In this document: piece after piece, positions 49,706 through 60,504 of the stretch | Position numbering within the stretch: position 1 is the first letter of the stretch | Layout: each line of letters starts with the position of its first letter | Notes under the pieces: generated by a model | What the model saw: the letters and a program-made list of their open reading frames with translations, nothing else | What the model was told of the DNA's origin: nothing | The model's database searches: none | Made by a program: the position numbers and the translations under genes | Assembly: GCF_014529535.1 (NCBI RefSeq) | Contig: NW_023503670.1 | Coordinates: forward strand, 1,426,001 to 1,490,000 | Source of the DNA: Bradysia coprophila | Taxonomy: Eukaryota; Arthropoda; Insecta; Diptera; Sciaridae | Length of the DNA: 64,000 bases | Direction: 5' to 3'

Positions 49706-50231
49706 AAAGATGAAATTTAAATGGAAGACAGCCACTTGTGACGCAATTTTTTTTATAAGATTTTCTTTCCAAAAATTTGTGGGTTCGTTTAGTGTTGATA
49801 AAACTTTTGCGTACCGGCGCAGAATGCGTCACCCTCAGCGATATCAGTTATTTTGTAAGTAAGATGAAGGACTTGCGTCACATTTACCTTTTAAGGGTTT
49901 TTTGACTGATTATAATTATGATGATATGATGACTCATCGTTGATGAGCCTTCCTAAGCAATTATACAGTAAGCCTATTTAGTTTACCCGCTACATCTTCC
50001 TTGAACTTTCCATTTTTCCTATTCACAATACTTTGTTCGAGCTACTACTCGCAAATTGCCTAACATCTCCCGCCGCAACTCATATACGCATACATACATA
50101 AGTGTGAATTCACAGTCATCCGTTTTGCCTCCGTGAACATGACAGTTGATATTTCATACAATAGAGCACATTGTTTGAAATGACAATGAAAGCGGATAAG
50201 GCTACCTTAAGGATTGATTTCCACTTGGTAA
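49706..50231. other. No gene seen
   Basis: This is AT-rich intergenic sequence without a recognisable element end or RNA gene. Confidence 0.35.
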
Positions 50232-50323
50232 TGAGGAATCTCGCGCCGGCGTGATTCACAATGACTCACAAAGTGACATGTTCCTTATGCAAAATGTGTC
50301 ATTGTGAATCACACCTCGAGATT
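50232..50323. repeat. Short inverted repeat
   Basis: AGGAATCTCG and GTGATTCACAATGA are mirrored by TCATTGTGAATCAC and CGAGATTCCT around a 35-bp spacer. It lies about 370 bp before the zinc-finger gene. Confidence 0.55.
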
Positions 50324-50695
50324 CCTAGCAGCTGACTCAACTCACACGAAGAAAGAATTTTTTCAGATTTTGCTTTGTTTAATTGACAGCTTGCTCTCTG
50401 GTGGCTCTCTCACGGAGTACTTTTTGTTGAGTGGAAACCATACTTAACTTTTCATGCAGAGGGACAAAATCACGAGACAAATTTCGGCGCCAAGGCATGA
50501 TATAGTCATTTTACTGTTTTGATTCGATACAGACTGCCCTCTGGATGTAGTAATTAGATTGAAAAAAACATAAAACTTTAAGTCTTGCGCCTCTTGTGTT
50601 CGACTTCGTCAGACACCAACTGTCAATATTAAGAAATTGTCAAGCAGACGTCTGAAACATTTATTTTGGCTGTGCAATTTTCACACTCGGTTATT

Positions 50696-52081
50696 ATGGC
50701 TGATTTAAAAACCAACACCACAATAGTCGGTCCATTAAATTTCTCTGAATCTTCGAAACAGTCGTCCCGAGTGCGCGAAAAAGAAGTTCCATGTCTGTCG
50801 TGCTCGAAATTATTTAGTTTCCCTGTCGAAAAAGACTTGTACTTGGCTCATTTATTTCTCACACACAAAATTGTGATCAGTGATGAGCAATATATCGCTC
50901 TCTTGGATGAATATCTGGTTCACTGGCATAAACAGTTCCACGGTAAAGACTTTCTCATTTGCCGAAATTCTAGCAATGAAATCCTCAATTCTCTTTCTGT
51001 TTAAGATGAAAAAATCTCAAATCCGTCAGAAGAGTATTGTACGACGATGCTGCTGAATCATTTACCCGATGGAACGCCGGCGGTGAACGAAAAATACTAC
51101 TTACTGAGCGAAGTGTTACCGCAGGATTTCGAATTACGCAAAAACTTGCATCTGAAACGTTTGGAACAAGTTTTACAGCAGCACCAGTTCGAGAGAACGG
51201 ATCAGACATTCAAACGAGAGTGTTTACACTGTCGCGATGTAATTGAGCCAACAAGGTCATTGTTTATTGAACATCTGTTTGTCAAGCATTTTCTACAGCT
51301 GGGAAAGTCGGAAAACTTGGTCTACATTGATGAGCTGATCGACGACGTTCAGGACAAACTGGAACAACTGATTTGTTTGTTTTGTAGTAAAAAGTTTAAG
51401 GACCGCCCAACATTGAAGGAACACATGCGAAAGAAAGGCCACAAACGCATCAATCCTGACAACAAGGCGTACGACAAATATTTCCTTGTCAACTACAAAA
51501 ATGAAATGGATAATCCAAGGGGAAATAGCCATTCGGCTAAGCAATCCGTTCAGTCTGTAATGCTGAACAGTATGAAGGTATCACATCGACCACCATCGAA
51601 CACTCAATCGGATAGCGATTCGGACTGGTCAGACTGGGAGGGTGAGAAGCAACCACTCAACTGCTTATTTTGTTCGATCAACGACACAGACTTTCCAGCG
51701 ATCAAAAATCATATGAAAACGAGCCACGAATTCGATTTCGATACGGCCATTTCGGAATTGAATTTCTACGAGAAGGTCAAAGTTGTCAACTATGTGCGCA
51801 GACAAATGCATTTGCTGAAGTGTGTTTCGTGTGATCAACAATTCGAAACGATCAAACTACTGCACGACCACTTGGGGTCGTTAAAGCATTATGGAATTGG
51901 AAGCAAATCGAAGTGGGATCATCCGGAGTTCTTTTTTCCAACATACGAAGATGATTCATTTTTGTGTTATCTGGATGATCCAAATGACAATAGTTATACG
52001 GATGATGCTGTTGTCATTTCTGAAGAACCAATTGTGTCTGTGAATGCAACCGTTGAAATGCTCTCCAAAGAAACTGAATGA
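50696..52081 (+). CDS. ZNF277-like C2H2 zinc-finger protein
   Basis: Exons 50696-50942 and 51006-52081 flank a 63-bp GT-AG intron; the joined product is 440 residues. The ATG begins MADLKTNTTI. Zinc-binding segments in order are CLSCSKLF...HLFLTH, CLHCRDVI...HLFVKH, CLFCSKKF...HMRKKGH, CLFCSIND...HMKTSH and CVSCDQQF...HLGSLKH, the last followed by YGIGSKSKWDHPEFFFP. The wide spacing and the HLFLTH/HLFVKH type are characteristic of ZNF277, a nuclear protein reported to work with Polycomb and with ribosomal protein uS5. An acidic Ser/Asp stretch (SDSDSDWSDWEG) precedes the fourth finger. AATAAA lies 11 bp after the stop. It converges on SYF2, whose stop is 100 bp away. Confidence 0.88.
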
Positions 52082-52091
52082 AATTTTCGCA

Positions 52092-52097
52092 AATAAA
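52092..52097 (+). terminator. Polyadenylation signal of the zinc-finger gene
   Basis: AATAAA begins 11 bp after the stop codon of the plus-strand gene. Confidence 0.6.
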
Positions 52098-52147
52098 CAG
52101 TTTTTGTTACAGAAAAGAAGTTGTTTGCCTTTGTTTGCTTTCCATAT

Positions 52148-52153
52148 TTTATT
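52148..52153 (-). terminator. Polyadenylation signal of SYF2
   Basis: AATAAA on the minus strand lies about 28 bp after the SYF2 stop. The two convergent transcripts therefore end within roughly 50 bp of each other. Confidence 0.6.
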
Positions 52154-52180
52154 GATTTCATTTAACTTATTGCACACGGT

Positions 52181-52858
52181 CTATATGGCCGTACCTCGTT
52201 CCAAATTCTGTTTAATTTCAACCGTGTGTTCGCCATAGAATCGTTCCAGTTTCTTGTTGAAACGTTGATTCTTCTCATTAATGTAATCGATGTCCGCATC
52301 ATCGTTGTGCGTTCGACGTCTCGAGAAACTCTTGCGTTTCGATATTTGATTTTCTAGATCCTTGACCATATTATCGATTGCCTTGGGATCGTCCTTATGG
52401 AGTCCTTGTTGAATTGTGTGTGCTCCTCCGTAAAACGCCTCTCCAAACGCTTGTCGCTGTTGTTCATATTTGACCATGTCCCGTGCGGGCATCTGTTTCA
52501 CCAGCCTGTTATACTGCCTGGCTGTTTGTGCCTCATAGTCCGAAAATCCAACATCCGGATTTTTCTTCTTCTTTTTCTTCTCGAAATTACTGGCTTCCAC
52601 GGCGGACACATGCAACAATTTCACGCGGTCATAATTCAGACCTTTTTCTGCTGCTTCTTTTCGGGCTTTCTCGTCTGCAATCAACCAATCGGCCTGTCTT
52701 TTACGTGTTTCCCAATTTGCTGGCAATTTGTTTCGAGCATCCTCTTCCACAACTTCTTGGTGATTGTGTTGACGCGCTTCATTTCTGGCCAAATGTAATT
52801 TTTTCAATCGTTCCATACGATCCTTTAATTTCTCAGTGGATGATTTTTCACCTTCCAT
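52181..52858 (-). CDS. SYF2: Pre-mRNA-splicing factor SYF2
   Basis: This single-exon frame of 225 residues matches the usual length. SYF2 is a component of the NineTeen-complex-associated spliceosome and of cell-cycle control. The N-terminal half is charged and coiled-coil-like (KLKDRMERLKKLHLARNEAR). The family core follows: NWETRKRQADWLIADEKARK, NYDRVKLLHVSAVEA, a lysine run, then DVGFSDYEAQTARQYNRLVK and YINEKNQRFNKKLERFYGEH. No frameshift or missing region was seen. The start is the first ATG and leaves a short leader. It converges with the zinc-finger gene. Confidence 0.95.
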   Translation of the reverse strand: MEGEKSSTEKLKDRMERLKKLHLARNEARQHNHQEVVEEDARNKLPANWETRKRQADWLIADEKARKEAAEKGLNYDRVKLLHVSAVEASNFEKKKKKKNPDVGFSDYEAQTARQYNRLVKQMPARDMVKYEQQRQAFGEAFYGGAHTIQQGLHKDDPKAIDNMVKDLENQISKRKSFSRRRTHNDDADIDYINEKNQRFNKKLERFYGEHTVEIKQNLERGTAI

Positions 52859-53180
52859 TGCGATTTATTTTAATTTAATTCACTTGGACGAGCTCACTGT
52901 TATTTATTTACGACTACGATGCGTATTATGATAATGAAAATGGAGCTTTGACGTTTTTGACAGACATAACTAACATGGCTGCCGTGACATACAGTTTATT
53001 TTAAAAGTTGACATGTAGGGTCTTTTTTATTAATTGAACACATGCCCACATGCCGAAATATTAATAAAATTAAATTTTTTGTTATTCATTTAAAAACTCA
53101 ACTTTCATTCAACTGTACGTTAATGCCACTATCTCTCGAAGATTTTTGTTAGGAAAAGCAAAAAGTGGTTTAATACTTTT
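52859..53180. other. SYF2 upstream region; no further gene
   Basis: The interval holds the presumed SYF2 promoter and AT-rich sequence up to repeat family A. No TATA box was recognised. Confidence 0.4.
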
Positions 53181-53378
53181 GTGCCACCGAGAATTGAAAT
53201 ACGACGGATTTCAATATCGATAACTAGATTGAAATGTCCAAAATTACAACACCCGTTTTCATGGCTTATTACAACACTCAAACCAGTGTTGAAATGAAAT
53301 TCGTATGAGTTATTACAGCATTCGTTTTAAAAAAATGCAAAGCAACGTGATCGATCAAATTCGAAGAGTGATTGTTTA
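53181..53378 (+). repeat. Repeat family A, left half (split copy)
   Basis: It runs from GTGCCACCGAGAATTGAAATA to GAAGAGTGATTGTTTA and closely matches 32636-32822. The rest of the copy resumes at 61377, so the 53379-61376 element inserted here. Confidence 0.9.
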
Positions 53379-54929
53379 ACGGTATTTTTTTTGGCATATC
53401 TTTTAGCATATCTTTTCAAAAAAAATTTTTGTTTCCAAAAAATATTTTTGTTTTCAAAAAAAGTTTTGTAAGTATATAAAGAATTTTGGTTTTCAAAAAA
53501 AAAGTTTTGTTTTAGTATATAAGGAGTTTGGTTGAAGAAAAAGTAACAAAACTAAAGTTTTGCTTTTTCTACATATGAGAAAATATGGTAATAATTGATT
53601 GCAAAGAGAAATAATTTAGAAAGGCATCGAATTAAAGTGATACACTGAAAAATGATTTTGATATCCTAAAAAAAGGTTTTCGATGTTTTGAAAAAAGATT
53701 TTTGATATCCTGTCAGCATGATACACTAAAAAATAATAAATTTTGATATCTTAAATAAATAATAAAGATGTCAAATCTTTAAAAATTTGATCTCTCGAAA
53801 TTGATATCCCCAAAAATGATTATGATTCACCGAAATTTGAAATTGATACCCAAAAAAGGAATTCTGATATCCAAAAAAAAGGAATTGATGACCCGAAAAA
53901 ATAATTCTGATATCACCAAAAGCAAATTTTGATATACCAAAAAAAGAAAGTTATTTCATAGAAAAGGAAATTTTATTTCCAATAAATAGAAATTGATAAC
54001 TCAGAAAAATGAATTTTCTCGAGATTTCTTATAAACGGAGATAAATAATTAACAAAGCGAGATAATTTTATTGAAAACGGAGTCATAGTATACCGTCATT
54101 CAAAAAGGAAGTCACGCTCATAGGGACGGACCCACTTTTCGAAAAACGTGACGTGTTCTGACATATGCGACGGACCCACATTCTCTGAAATCGGACGTCC
54201 TCTCTTTGTTAAAACACTTAAAAGAAGTTAGCATCTCTGATATTTCTTTATGTTCTGATTGAGGGACTCGAGTACTACACGAAACTGTATTTATTTTCCG
54301 GATCCGCTCGGCATACATGACCGCCCAGAACACGAGTCAATTTGAATACAGATTGTTATCGCAACGGATAGAGGGACTAACTCTAAGCTAATTCGTGTTA
54401 AAATGGCTTCCCTCTACAACCTGGCCACGTAGCTAATCCAGCTAAAGTCGAAAATTCGCCATTGTTCAATGGTGATATACGTCCAAGACGAAGACAGTTT
54501 GATACTCTTTGAATATTGGTAGAGGATTGCATGCTCTATTAAAAGCTGTGAATTGATTTTACAAAAGTCATCTGAATTGTGCACCATTAGAAAAGTTTAT
54601 TTTCACCATTAGTGAACTAAAAATGTATTGAGTGGAAAGACATAAAATTGAAATCGAAATTTTTCTCAACGTTGACAAAGCATGCAAAGTCATCTAAGTC
54701 CTCAAAAATCGATTCTTCTGCGGCAGTTATCGAACCATGACTTTTGTGTGATTTTTTTGGTTTTAGAATATACTTATGATGTTTAACTTGAATTTACTTT
54801 TCCCTTATACGGACGTCCGCTTTGGGGGATGGACCCCAAAATCAGAAAGCGGACATGGTGTGATTTAGGATGGACCCACCTCAAAAAAAATCGAAAAAAA
54901 CGTGACGTCTTTTTTGGACAACGCCTATC

Positions 54930-55390
54930 TACTTTTCTAAAGGATAGTAATAAACGGGAGATATAAAAATCAAAAAAGGAAATATAAAAATCAAAAAAGG
55001 AGATATAAAAAACAGAAATGGAGGTATAAAATTAAAAGTCGAAGATAAAATATTTGAAATTGCAGATAAATAATTAAAAACAGGAGATAATAAAATTAAA
55101 TTTGGAGTCATACCGTCTCCTTTTTTGAATTTAATATCTTCATTTTAATTATTTTTTATCTCCATTTTTGTAATATCGTTATCTCCAATTTTTAATTTAA
55201 AATTTTCATTTTAATATATATTTATCTTCAAAATTAAATTTTTTATCTGTAAAATATATTCATTTATCTCCAAAACTAAATTTTTCATTTTCAGAATTTT
55301 TAGTTTTTTATCATCTTTTTTATTTTATTTATTTCCAAAATTAATTTTTTTAATTCCAAAATTTAGTGAAAATTATCTCAATTTTTGAAT
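54930..55390. repeat. Opposed degenerate GGAGATA / TATCTCC arrays
   Basis: About ten loose units of GGAGATAAAAA with 15-25-bp spacing change to the complementary TTTTATCTCC orientation near 55125. A second TATCTCC array occupies 59100-59600. Confidence 0.6.
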
Positions 55391-55446
55391 TTTATTACGT
55401 CATGTAATGTGCATACAAATTTTTGAAACTTGAGTCAGTTTTCATA

Positions 55447-55693
55447 GCAAGCGCTCTAATTGTGCAAAATTGTAGTGGCAGGCACAGTGCCGCATCCAGC
55501 ATATTCAGCGCCCTGGACCATTTTGGTTTCTAGGGCCTCTTTTTATGAAACACCTTTTTAGTTTTCATGATGTAAAATAGATTGAGGAAATTGCTCTCGT
55601 CACTCCTTCGAGTCAGTCTTTCCAATGTCCATACAATCCGGAGGAAATAGCGATTTTATCTAAAAAATTCACCTCTCAATTAAAATCATTGAA
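55447..55693. repeat. 247-bp direct repeat, left copy
   Basis: It runs from GCAAGCGCTCTAATTGTGC to TTAAAATCATTGAA and appears identical to 57218-57464. Its interior resembles a hAT end (CAGTGCCGCATCCAGC, CAGCGCCCTGGACC). The pair flanks the LINE derivative and is read as a long target-site duplication. Confidence 0.85.
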
Positions 55694-57217
55694 TAGATAG
55701 ATAGATTTATTTACACCGCCAAAAAACTGGCTGAATAATTTTACAACAATTTACAATAATTTACAAGAACTTACTGATTTACTAAAATTACTGAACAGAA
55801 ACCAAAACAAAAAGCACATTTCGTCAGTCATTTCAAATTCTTCTGTTTAACGATTTACGAATTCACGAGCAATAACGCCCTCGGGCCAAAATTTACCCTC
55901 AACTATAGATTGATACACTTCAGAATTAGCAGTAATTTTAAACGAAACAAAGCTAACATGGTCCAAATTTACACCGGGTGAAACCAATTTCTTGCATGAC
56001 ACATCTTCAGCCGACGCTATTATGTTCTTCCGCACTAAATAATTTACAATTTGCTCTTCGGTAACTGACGGATCAAAATTTGACACATAAGCTACATTAT
56101 ACGTCTCAGTCGACGGCGAGACAACACGTTTTAACTGAATTAAACCATTTTTCGGTTGAAATGTTGAGTTTTTGGCTAAAACGGGTCCTGTTTCAGCAAT
56201 TGGCGATTCAGAATTATGCTGCGGCTTGAGTGGATCGACATCAGATTGAGTAGTTACAGGTGTGTTCATCGGATTCGATCCATTTCGAGCGGGTGTTGGT
56301 TGAGCAATAGTCGATTGAGTTAGCACCTCGGAAAAAGAACCAAAATTAGACGTCGGGTTTTCGAGATCCGGTGAAACCTTGAGAGTTTCTTTAAAATCTA
56401 CGGAGTCGTTTTGCTGCTTAGGTTGAGCGACTGCGACATCCGATCGATTTATTTCAGGCGTAATCAGTTTACTCGATCCATATGCACCAGGAGATTTGAC
56501 TATAATATTTTCGGCTTGCGTCTCGTTTACTGGTGGTTTCATTGAGTCATCGACGTTTCTAATGACAATTTTGGCGTTAGGCGATCGATTGACGTTCGGA
56601 GATTTAGTTACCAAAAACACGGAACTTTTCGTTGGTCTTGCCTTCGGTTTACGATTTCGATTGGCAGCACGAAACGAACGCTGTGCGTAAGACGGCGATG
56701 AAGTTGGAACAACAACGGTGGAATTGAATTTATTGAATAGCGGAGATGAAACGTTGAACGAATGAGCTTGATTGATGCAGCTATCACAGAACCATTGAAG
56801 ATTCGGCATTTCTCTGTAGTACATCAGCGCATCTTTGTTGAAATTGGCACATTCAGCGTGAAAAACTTGTCGACAAATTCCATCACAAATAATTTTGTTT
56901 GGCTTATCATTTCGGAAGCGGTCATCACACACCGTACAGTTGTTCATTTTGTCGATCCAATGCCAATATGCGAAAACTGCTTGTGTACGTGTATTCGAAT
57001 TATTCGAGGTTATGTTACCAAACAAACTTTTACACGGAGTTTTATGGCTAACTAAACGCAGAAAAACGGTGTACTCCAACTAATTACTTTAGCACATACA
57101 TTAATTGACACTTTAAGTACATTTTTAATTACTATAGCCGACACAAAACTAAACAAAATCGAATATTACGAAAGCGGTAAAACGAGAGCGGTCATCACAT
57201 CATGACAGTTAAATATC
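55694..57217 (-). mobile_element. ORF1-only LINE derivative (HAL1-like)
   Basis: The 1524-bp unit on the minus strand has a roughly 270-bp leader, one complete ORF1, about 150 bp of 3' untranslated sequence and a (CTAT)n tail directly at the flanking repeat. No reverse transcriptase is present. Identical 247-bp direct repeats flank it. The PHD-bearing ORF1 and microsatellite tail suit the CR1/Jockey group. Ordinary 5' truncation would remove ORF1 and keep ORF2; here the reverse is true, as in half-LINE elements described in mammals. Confidence 0.7.
55847..56947 (-). CDS. LINE ORF1 protein with PHD finger
   Basis: The frame is open for 410 codons (55847-57079). The methionine at 56947 (MNNCTVCDDRF) directly precedes the conserved part and is preferred, giving 366 residues; the 44 extra residues upstream are not like the family. 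A C4HC3 PHD finger spans about residues 4-58 of this product (CTVC, ICDGIC, FHAEC, WFCDSC). A long, polar, low-conservation linker follows. The C-terminal 85 residues (NVAYVSNFDPSVTEEQIVNY to WPEGVIAREF) form the RRM-like domain found in ORF1 proteins of CR1/Jockey-type LINEs. ORF1p binds element RNA. The frame has no stop or frameshift, consistent with a young copy. A host PHD gene is a less likely reading because of the flanking duplication and tail. Confidence 0.75.
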   Translation of the reverse strand: MNNCTVCDDRFRNDKPNKIICDGICRQVFHAECANFNKDALMYYREMPNLQWFCDSCINQAHSFNVSSPLFNKFNSTVVVPTSSPSYAQRSFRAANRNRKPKARPTKSSVFLVTKSPNVNRSPNAKIVIRNVDDSMKPPVNETQAENIIVKSPGAYGSSKLITPEINRSDVAVAQPKQQNDSVDFKETLKVSPDLENPTSNFGSFSEVLTQSTIAQPTPARNGSNPMNTPVTTQSDVDPLKPQHNSESPIAETGPVLAKNSTFQPKNGLIQLKRVVSPSTETYNVAYVSNFDPSVTEEQIVNYLVRKNIIASAEDVSCKKLVSPGVNLDHVSFVSFKITANSEVYQSIVEGKFWPEGVIAREFVNR

Positions 57218-57464
57218 GCAAGCGCTCTAATTGTGCAAAATTGTAGTGGCAGGCACAGTGCCGCATCCAGCATATTCAGCGCCCTGGACCATTTTGGTTT
57301 CTAGGGCCTCTTTTTATGAAACACCTTTTTAGTTTTCATGATGTAAAATAGATTGAGGAAATTGCTCTCGTCACTCCTTCGAGTCAGTCTTTCCAATGTC
57401 CATACAATCCGGAGGAAATAGCGATTTTATCTAAAAAATTCACCTCTCAATTAAAATCATTGAA
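57218..57464. repeat. 247-bp direct repeat, right copy
   Basis: No difference from 55447-55693 was found by eye. It continues into different sequence (AGGTGAG here, TAGATAG on the left). Confidence 0.85.
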
Positions 57465-58671
57465 AGGTGAGTTTGTTTATATGAAATTGCTATTTCCTAC
57501 ACTCCATAGAAATTTTGACATTAGACCATACCTGGGAAATTCCAGCGTAAGTCATGTTACCAAAACAGAATTTTGTCTCTTTTCAATGTACGAATATGCA
57601 CCAAAGAAGATGCGAAAAAACACACCGTAAGTCATGTTACCAAATGTGAAAATGGATATTGTAGAGCGCTATCGCTACAATACAGTGGTGATGTTGTGAG
57701 AGTGAAAGAGAAAAATCACTGTCACAAAATACGTGGATTTACCCACCTATTGAGTATACTTTCATTGGGTTTTTACTGTACGATGAAAGAAACCTATAAA
57801 CAGTTTTGTTTTTATATTTGGATTAGCTTAAAAACAGCTGAAGCAAATTCATCCTGAAATTGCATTGTCTCTAACTGTATTGATACAATATAAAATTTCT
57901 AAGAATCTATACCTTAAAGTATTGGTTTTAGTAATAGTTGTTCGACTTTATAAAAAGCCTAAACTTTTAAAGTTTGACCCTCACCGCAAAATCTTACTTT
58001 TTTTCTTTTTTCGTTTTTGTAAAAAAAAGTTGAAGATCGTTATCATTAGAGACGAATCTAGCACACATGAGTGGTAAATCGAAAAATCTTAAAAAATTAG
58101 CCTGCAGCGCTTCAAGTGGAACTATATATCTTAAGATGGATATTAAGGTGAATTGTGTTAACCCATTCACAAGGGTTTGTATCTGGATTTTGAACAACGA
58201 CTCACATTTGTAACTATTTTGTCTTCCTTGAGTTCGAAAACTCCAAAACAGACCGCAGCTGAAATGAAGTTGCAACCTTACAACTCTTCAATAACTAGTC
58301 TGCATCCCGTGGCACTTCGTGCCACGTCGCATCCTAGCAAGCTAGACCGGGCAGACACCTGTTATTGAGAAACACCTGTTCGAAAGCAACTCTATATTTG
58401 CTTAAAAGAGATATACGAAAATCAAGGGGGTGGTCAGTAACACACAATAGCTCAATAGCTTACACTTTGGTCCCTTCCACACAACCACTCTTTCAATACA
58501 GAATAATTCTTTGCCGAAGAAACTAACTCTGCATCTGCTCGAGGGAATGGTCACTAAAACCTGACTTTGCTTTATGTAAAAAGGCCCTTTAAGGGTTTGT
58601 GACTAATAAACACTCCATCTGCCAGTCGCAGTAATTTCATCACATTTCTGCCCCGGAAAAATTATTAGACG
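57465..58671. other. Interior of the 8-kb element, no gene
   Basis: A 19-bp direct repeat, CGTAAGTCATGTTACCAAA, occurs at about 57545 and 57627. A compact hairpin, GTGGCACTTCGTGCCAC, lies near 58310. A roughly 150-bp unit with TTTGCCGAAGAAACCAACTT recurs near 58510, 58930 and 59050. Open frames carry no signature. Confidence 0.45.
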
Positions 58672-58792
58672 AAGCGAGAGAAAAAAAATTAACACCTAAG
58701 TTACCGACACCGTTCCGGCGCCCGGCTCGCATTGCGGCCCTCCGCTTCGCTCCGGGGCAATGGGCCGGATCGCTCGGCGTGTTAAACACCTA
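58672..58792 (+). repeat. GC-rich cassette, single copy
   Basis: It runs from GACGAAGCGAGAG to GATCGCTCGGCGTGTTAAA with CCGCTTCGCTCCGG in the centre. It matches the arms of the palindrome at 59817-60269. Confidence 0.75.
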
Positions 58793-59689
58793 TTATCGAA
58801 AAACACCTCGTTCCCCGTAGTCATTTTTCCGTTTCACGTAAACATTTTTCCATTTCCCTTTGTTGAAAACCATCAATTTGGTGAAACCCGTACCCTTCTA
58901 CACCCCACACCACAACCACTGTTTCAATACCGAACAACTTTGCCGAAGAGACCAACTTTCCATCTGCTTCACACAAAAAGTTAAAAAAATCGAGGGGGTG
59001 GTCACTATTACATAGAAGCGTACACTGTGGTGTGGTCACTTTCTGACAACAACTTTGCCGAAGAAACCAACTTTCCATCTGTCAAACCGCTCCACAATTG
59101 TAAACGCGTTAAATATTTATCTGCAATTTCGAATTTTTTATCTTCGATTTTTACTTCCATTTCTAATTTTTTTATCTCCATTTTTTGAATTTTATATCTC
59201 CATTTTATTAATTTCGGTATCTCCCTTTTTAAATTAAATATTTCCATTTTAATATATATTTATCTCCTCTTTTATGTTTTTTAACTTCATTTTCAATTAA
59301 TTTATCTCTTTTACTATTTTAATTATTTCCAAAATTTAAATATTTATCTCCAAAACGAAATTATTATCTCCAAGATTGTATTTTCTATCTCGAAATTTGA
59401 TTTTTATCTCTCCAATATTAATTGTTTTTAACTCCTTTTATGAATTTCATATCTCCAACTGTGAATTTTTTATCTCCAAAAATATTTCCCTTTTTGATTT
59501 TTTTATCTCCCGGTTTAACATAATCCCTTTTCTAAATTTTTTATCTCAGTTTTTAGTTGTTTTTCTCCATTTGAGGCTCCGTTTTTAAATTCTATTTTTC
59601 TGAAAGTATTCTCTCAACTTTTTAATTTGTTGATTTGTTTTTTCCATACATTTATTATTTCCATATCTAGCTATAATAGACTGCTAAAC

Positions 59690-60070
59690 TGTATGCTAAA
59701 ATGATGTATGTCCTAGGATCTAGTAAAACGCCCTTATGTTCCATTTCGTAGAATGATGTATGTCCTAGAATCGAGCAAAACGCCTTTACGTTACATTTCG
59801 TAACGGATCAATCAAGGAGACGAAGCGAGAGAAAAAAAATTAACTCCTAAGTTACCGACACCGTTCCGGCGCCCGGCTCGCATTGCGGCCCTCCGCTTCG
59901 CTCCGGGGCAATGGGCCGGATCGCTCGGCGTGTTAAAACACTTTTTATGTGCAATGAAAATTGGTATTCGTTTCGTAAAAAAATGAATTCTGTGGGGACG
60001 AACTAAACTCCTTTACGTTACATTTCGTAAAAGGATAAATCTCCTAGGATCGATCAAAACGCTGGCCGTA
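59690..60070 (+). repeat. 52-bp repeat units
   Basis: Variants of CCTAGGATCGATCAAAACG and CTTTACGTTACATTTCGTAA occur near 59710, 59765 and 60010. They are the complement of the units at 48951-49105. Confidence 0.65.
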
Positions 60071-60269
60071 AAGGAGTTTAGTTCGTCCCCACAGAATTCA
60101 TTTTTTTACGAAACGAATACCAATTTTCATTGCACTTAAAAAGTGTTTTAACACGCCGAGCGATCCGGCCCATTGCCCCGGAGCGAAGCGGAGGGCCGCA
60201 ATGCGAGCCGGGCGCCGGAACGGTGTCGGTAACTTAGGAGTTAATTTTTTTTTCTCTCGCTTCGTCTAA
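59817..60269. repeat. Large palindrome of two GC-rich cassettes
   Basis: Arms of about 200 bp (59817-60022 and 60069-60269) are almost exact inverse complements, from GACGAAGCGAGAG through the CCGCTTCGCTCCGG core to CTCCTTTACG. The loop is about 45 bp. The arm GC content is far above its surroundings. Confidence 0.85.
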
Positions 60270-60504
60270 TTTGTTTTACATAAAACTGAATTTACAGAAA
60301 AAAAAGTTCAAAAATATTACATCTAACCACCGATCCATTGATTTGTTTCAATAACAATAATCATCCACAAACTTATAGTTTTTTTGCGAAGTCATAGAAA
60401 ATGATGTATAACACAACAGATAAAGAGAGAGCAATTTTTAAAAGGAAACTCAATCCGTTGCTCTAATAGTTATTTATCTACCAAGGTAGGTATGAAGGTA
60501 TTTT

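Larger units (their letters stand above)
43515..49706. repeat. Inverted 31-bp sequence pair bounding 6.2 kb
   Basis: CCCCACCGTTTGGGTGGGTC then AGGTCCCTTGAC at about 43518-43549 recurs in inverse complement at about 49674-49705, with three or four differences. The enclosed DNA contains the 19-bp satellite, a hAT-type element and 52-bp repeats. It could be one composite foldback transposon or two independent repeat ends. No target duplication is clear. Confidence 0.4.

Noticed and set aside
55447-57464. LTR retrotransposon with 247-bp LTRs
   Set aside because: No TG...CA ends, primer-binding site, polypurine tract or pol; the content is LINE ORF1 with a microsatellite tail.
57573-57857. 94-codon frame with several Cys and His residues
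   Set aside because: The Cys/His spacing fits no known finger, and it lies in repetitive DNA of the 8-kb element.
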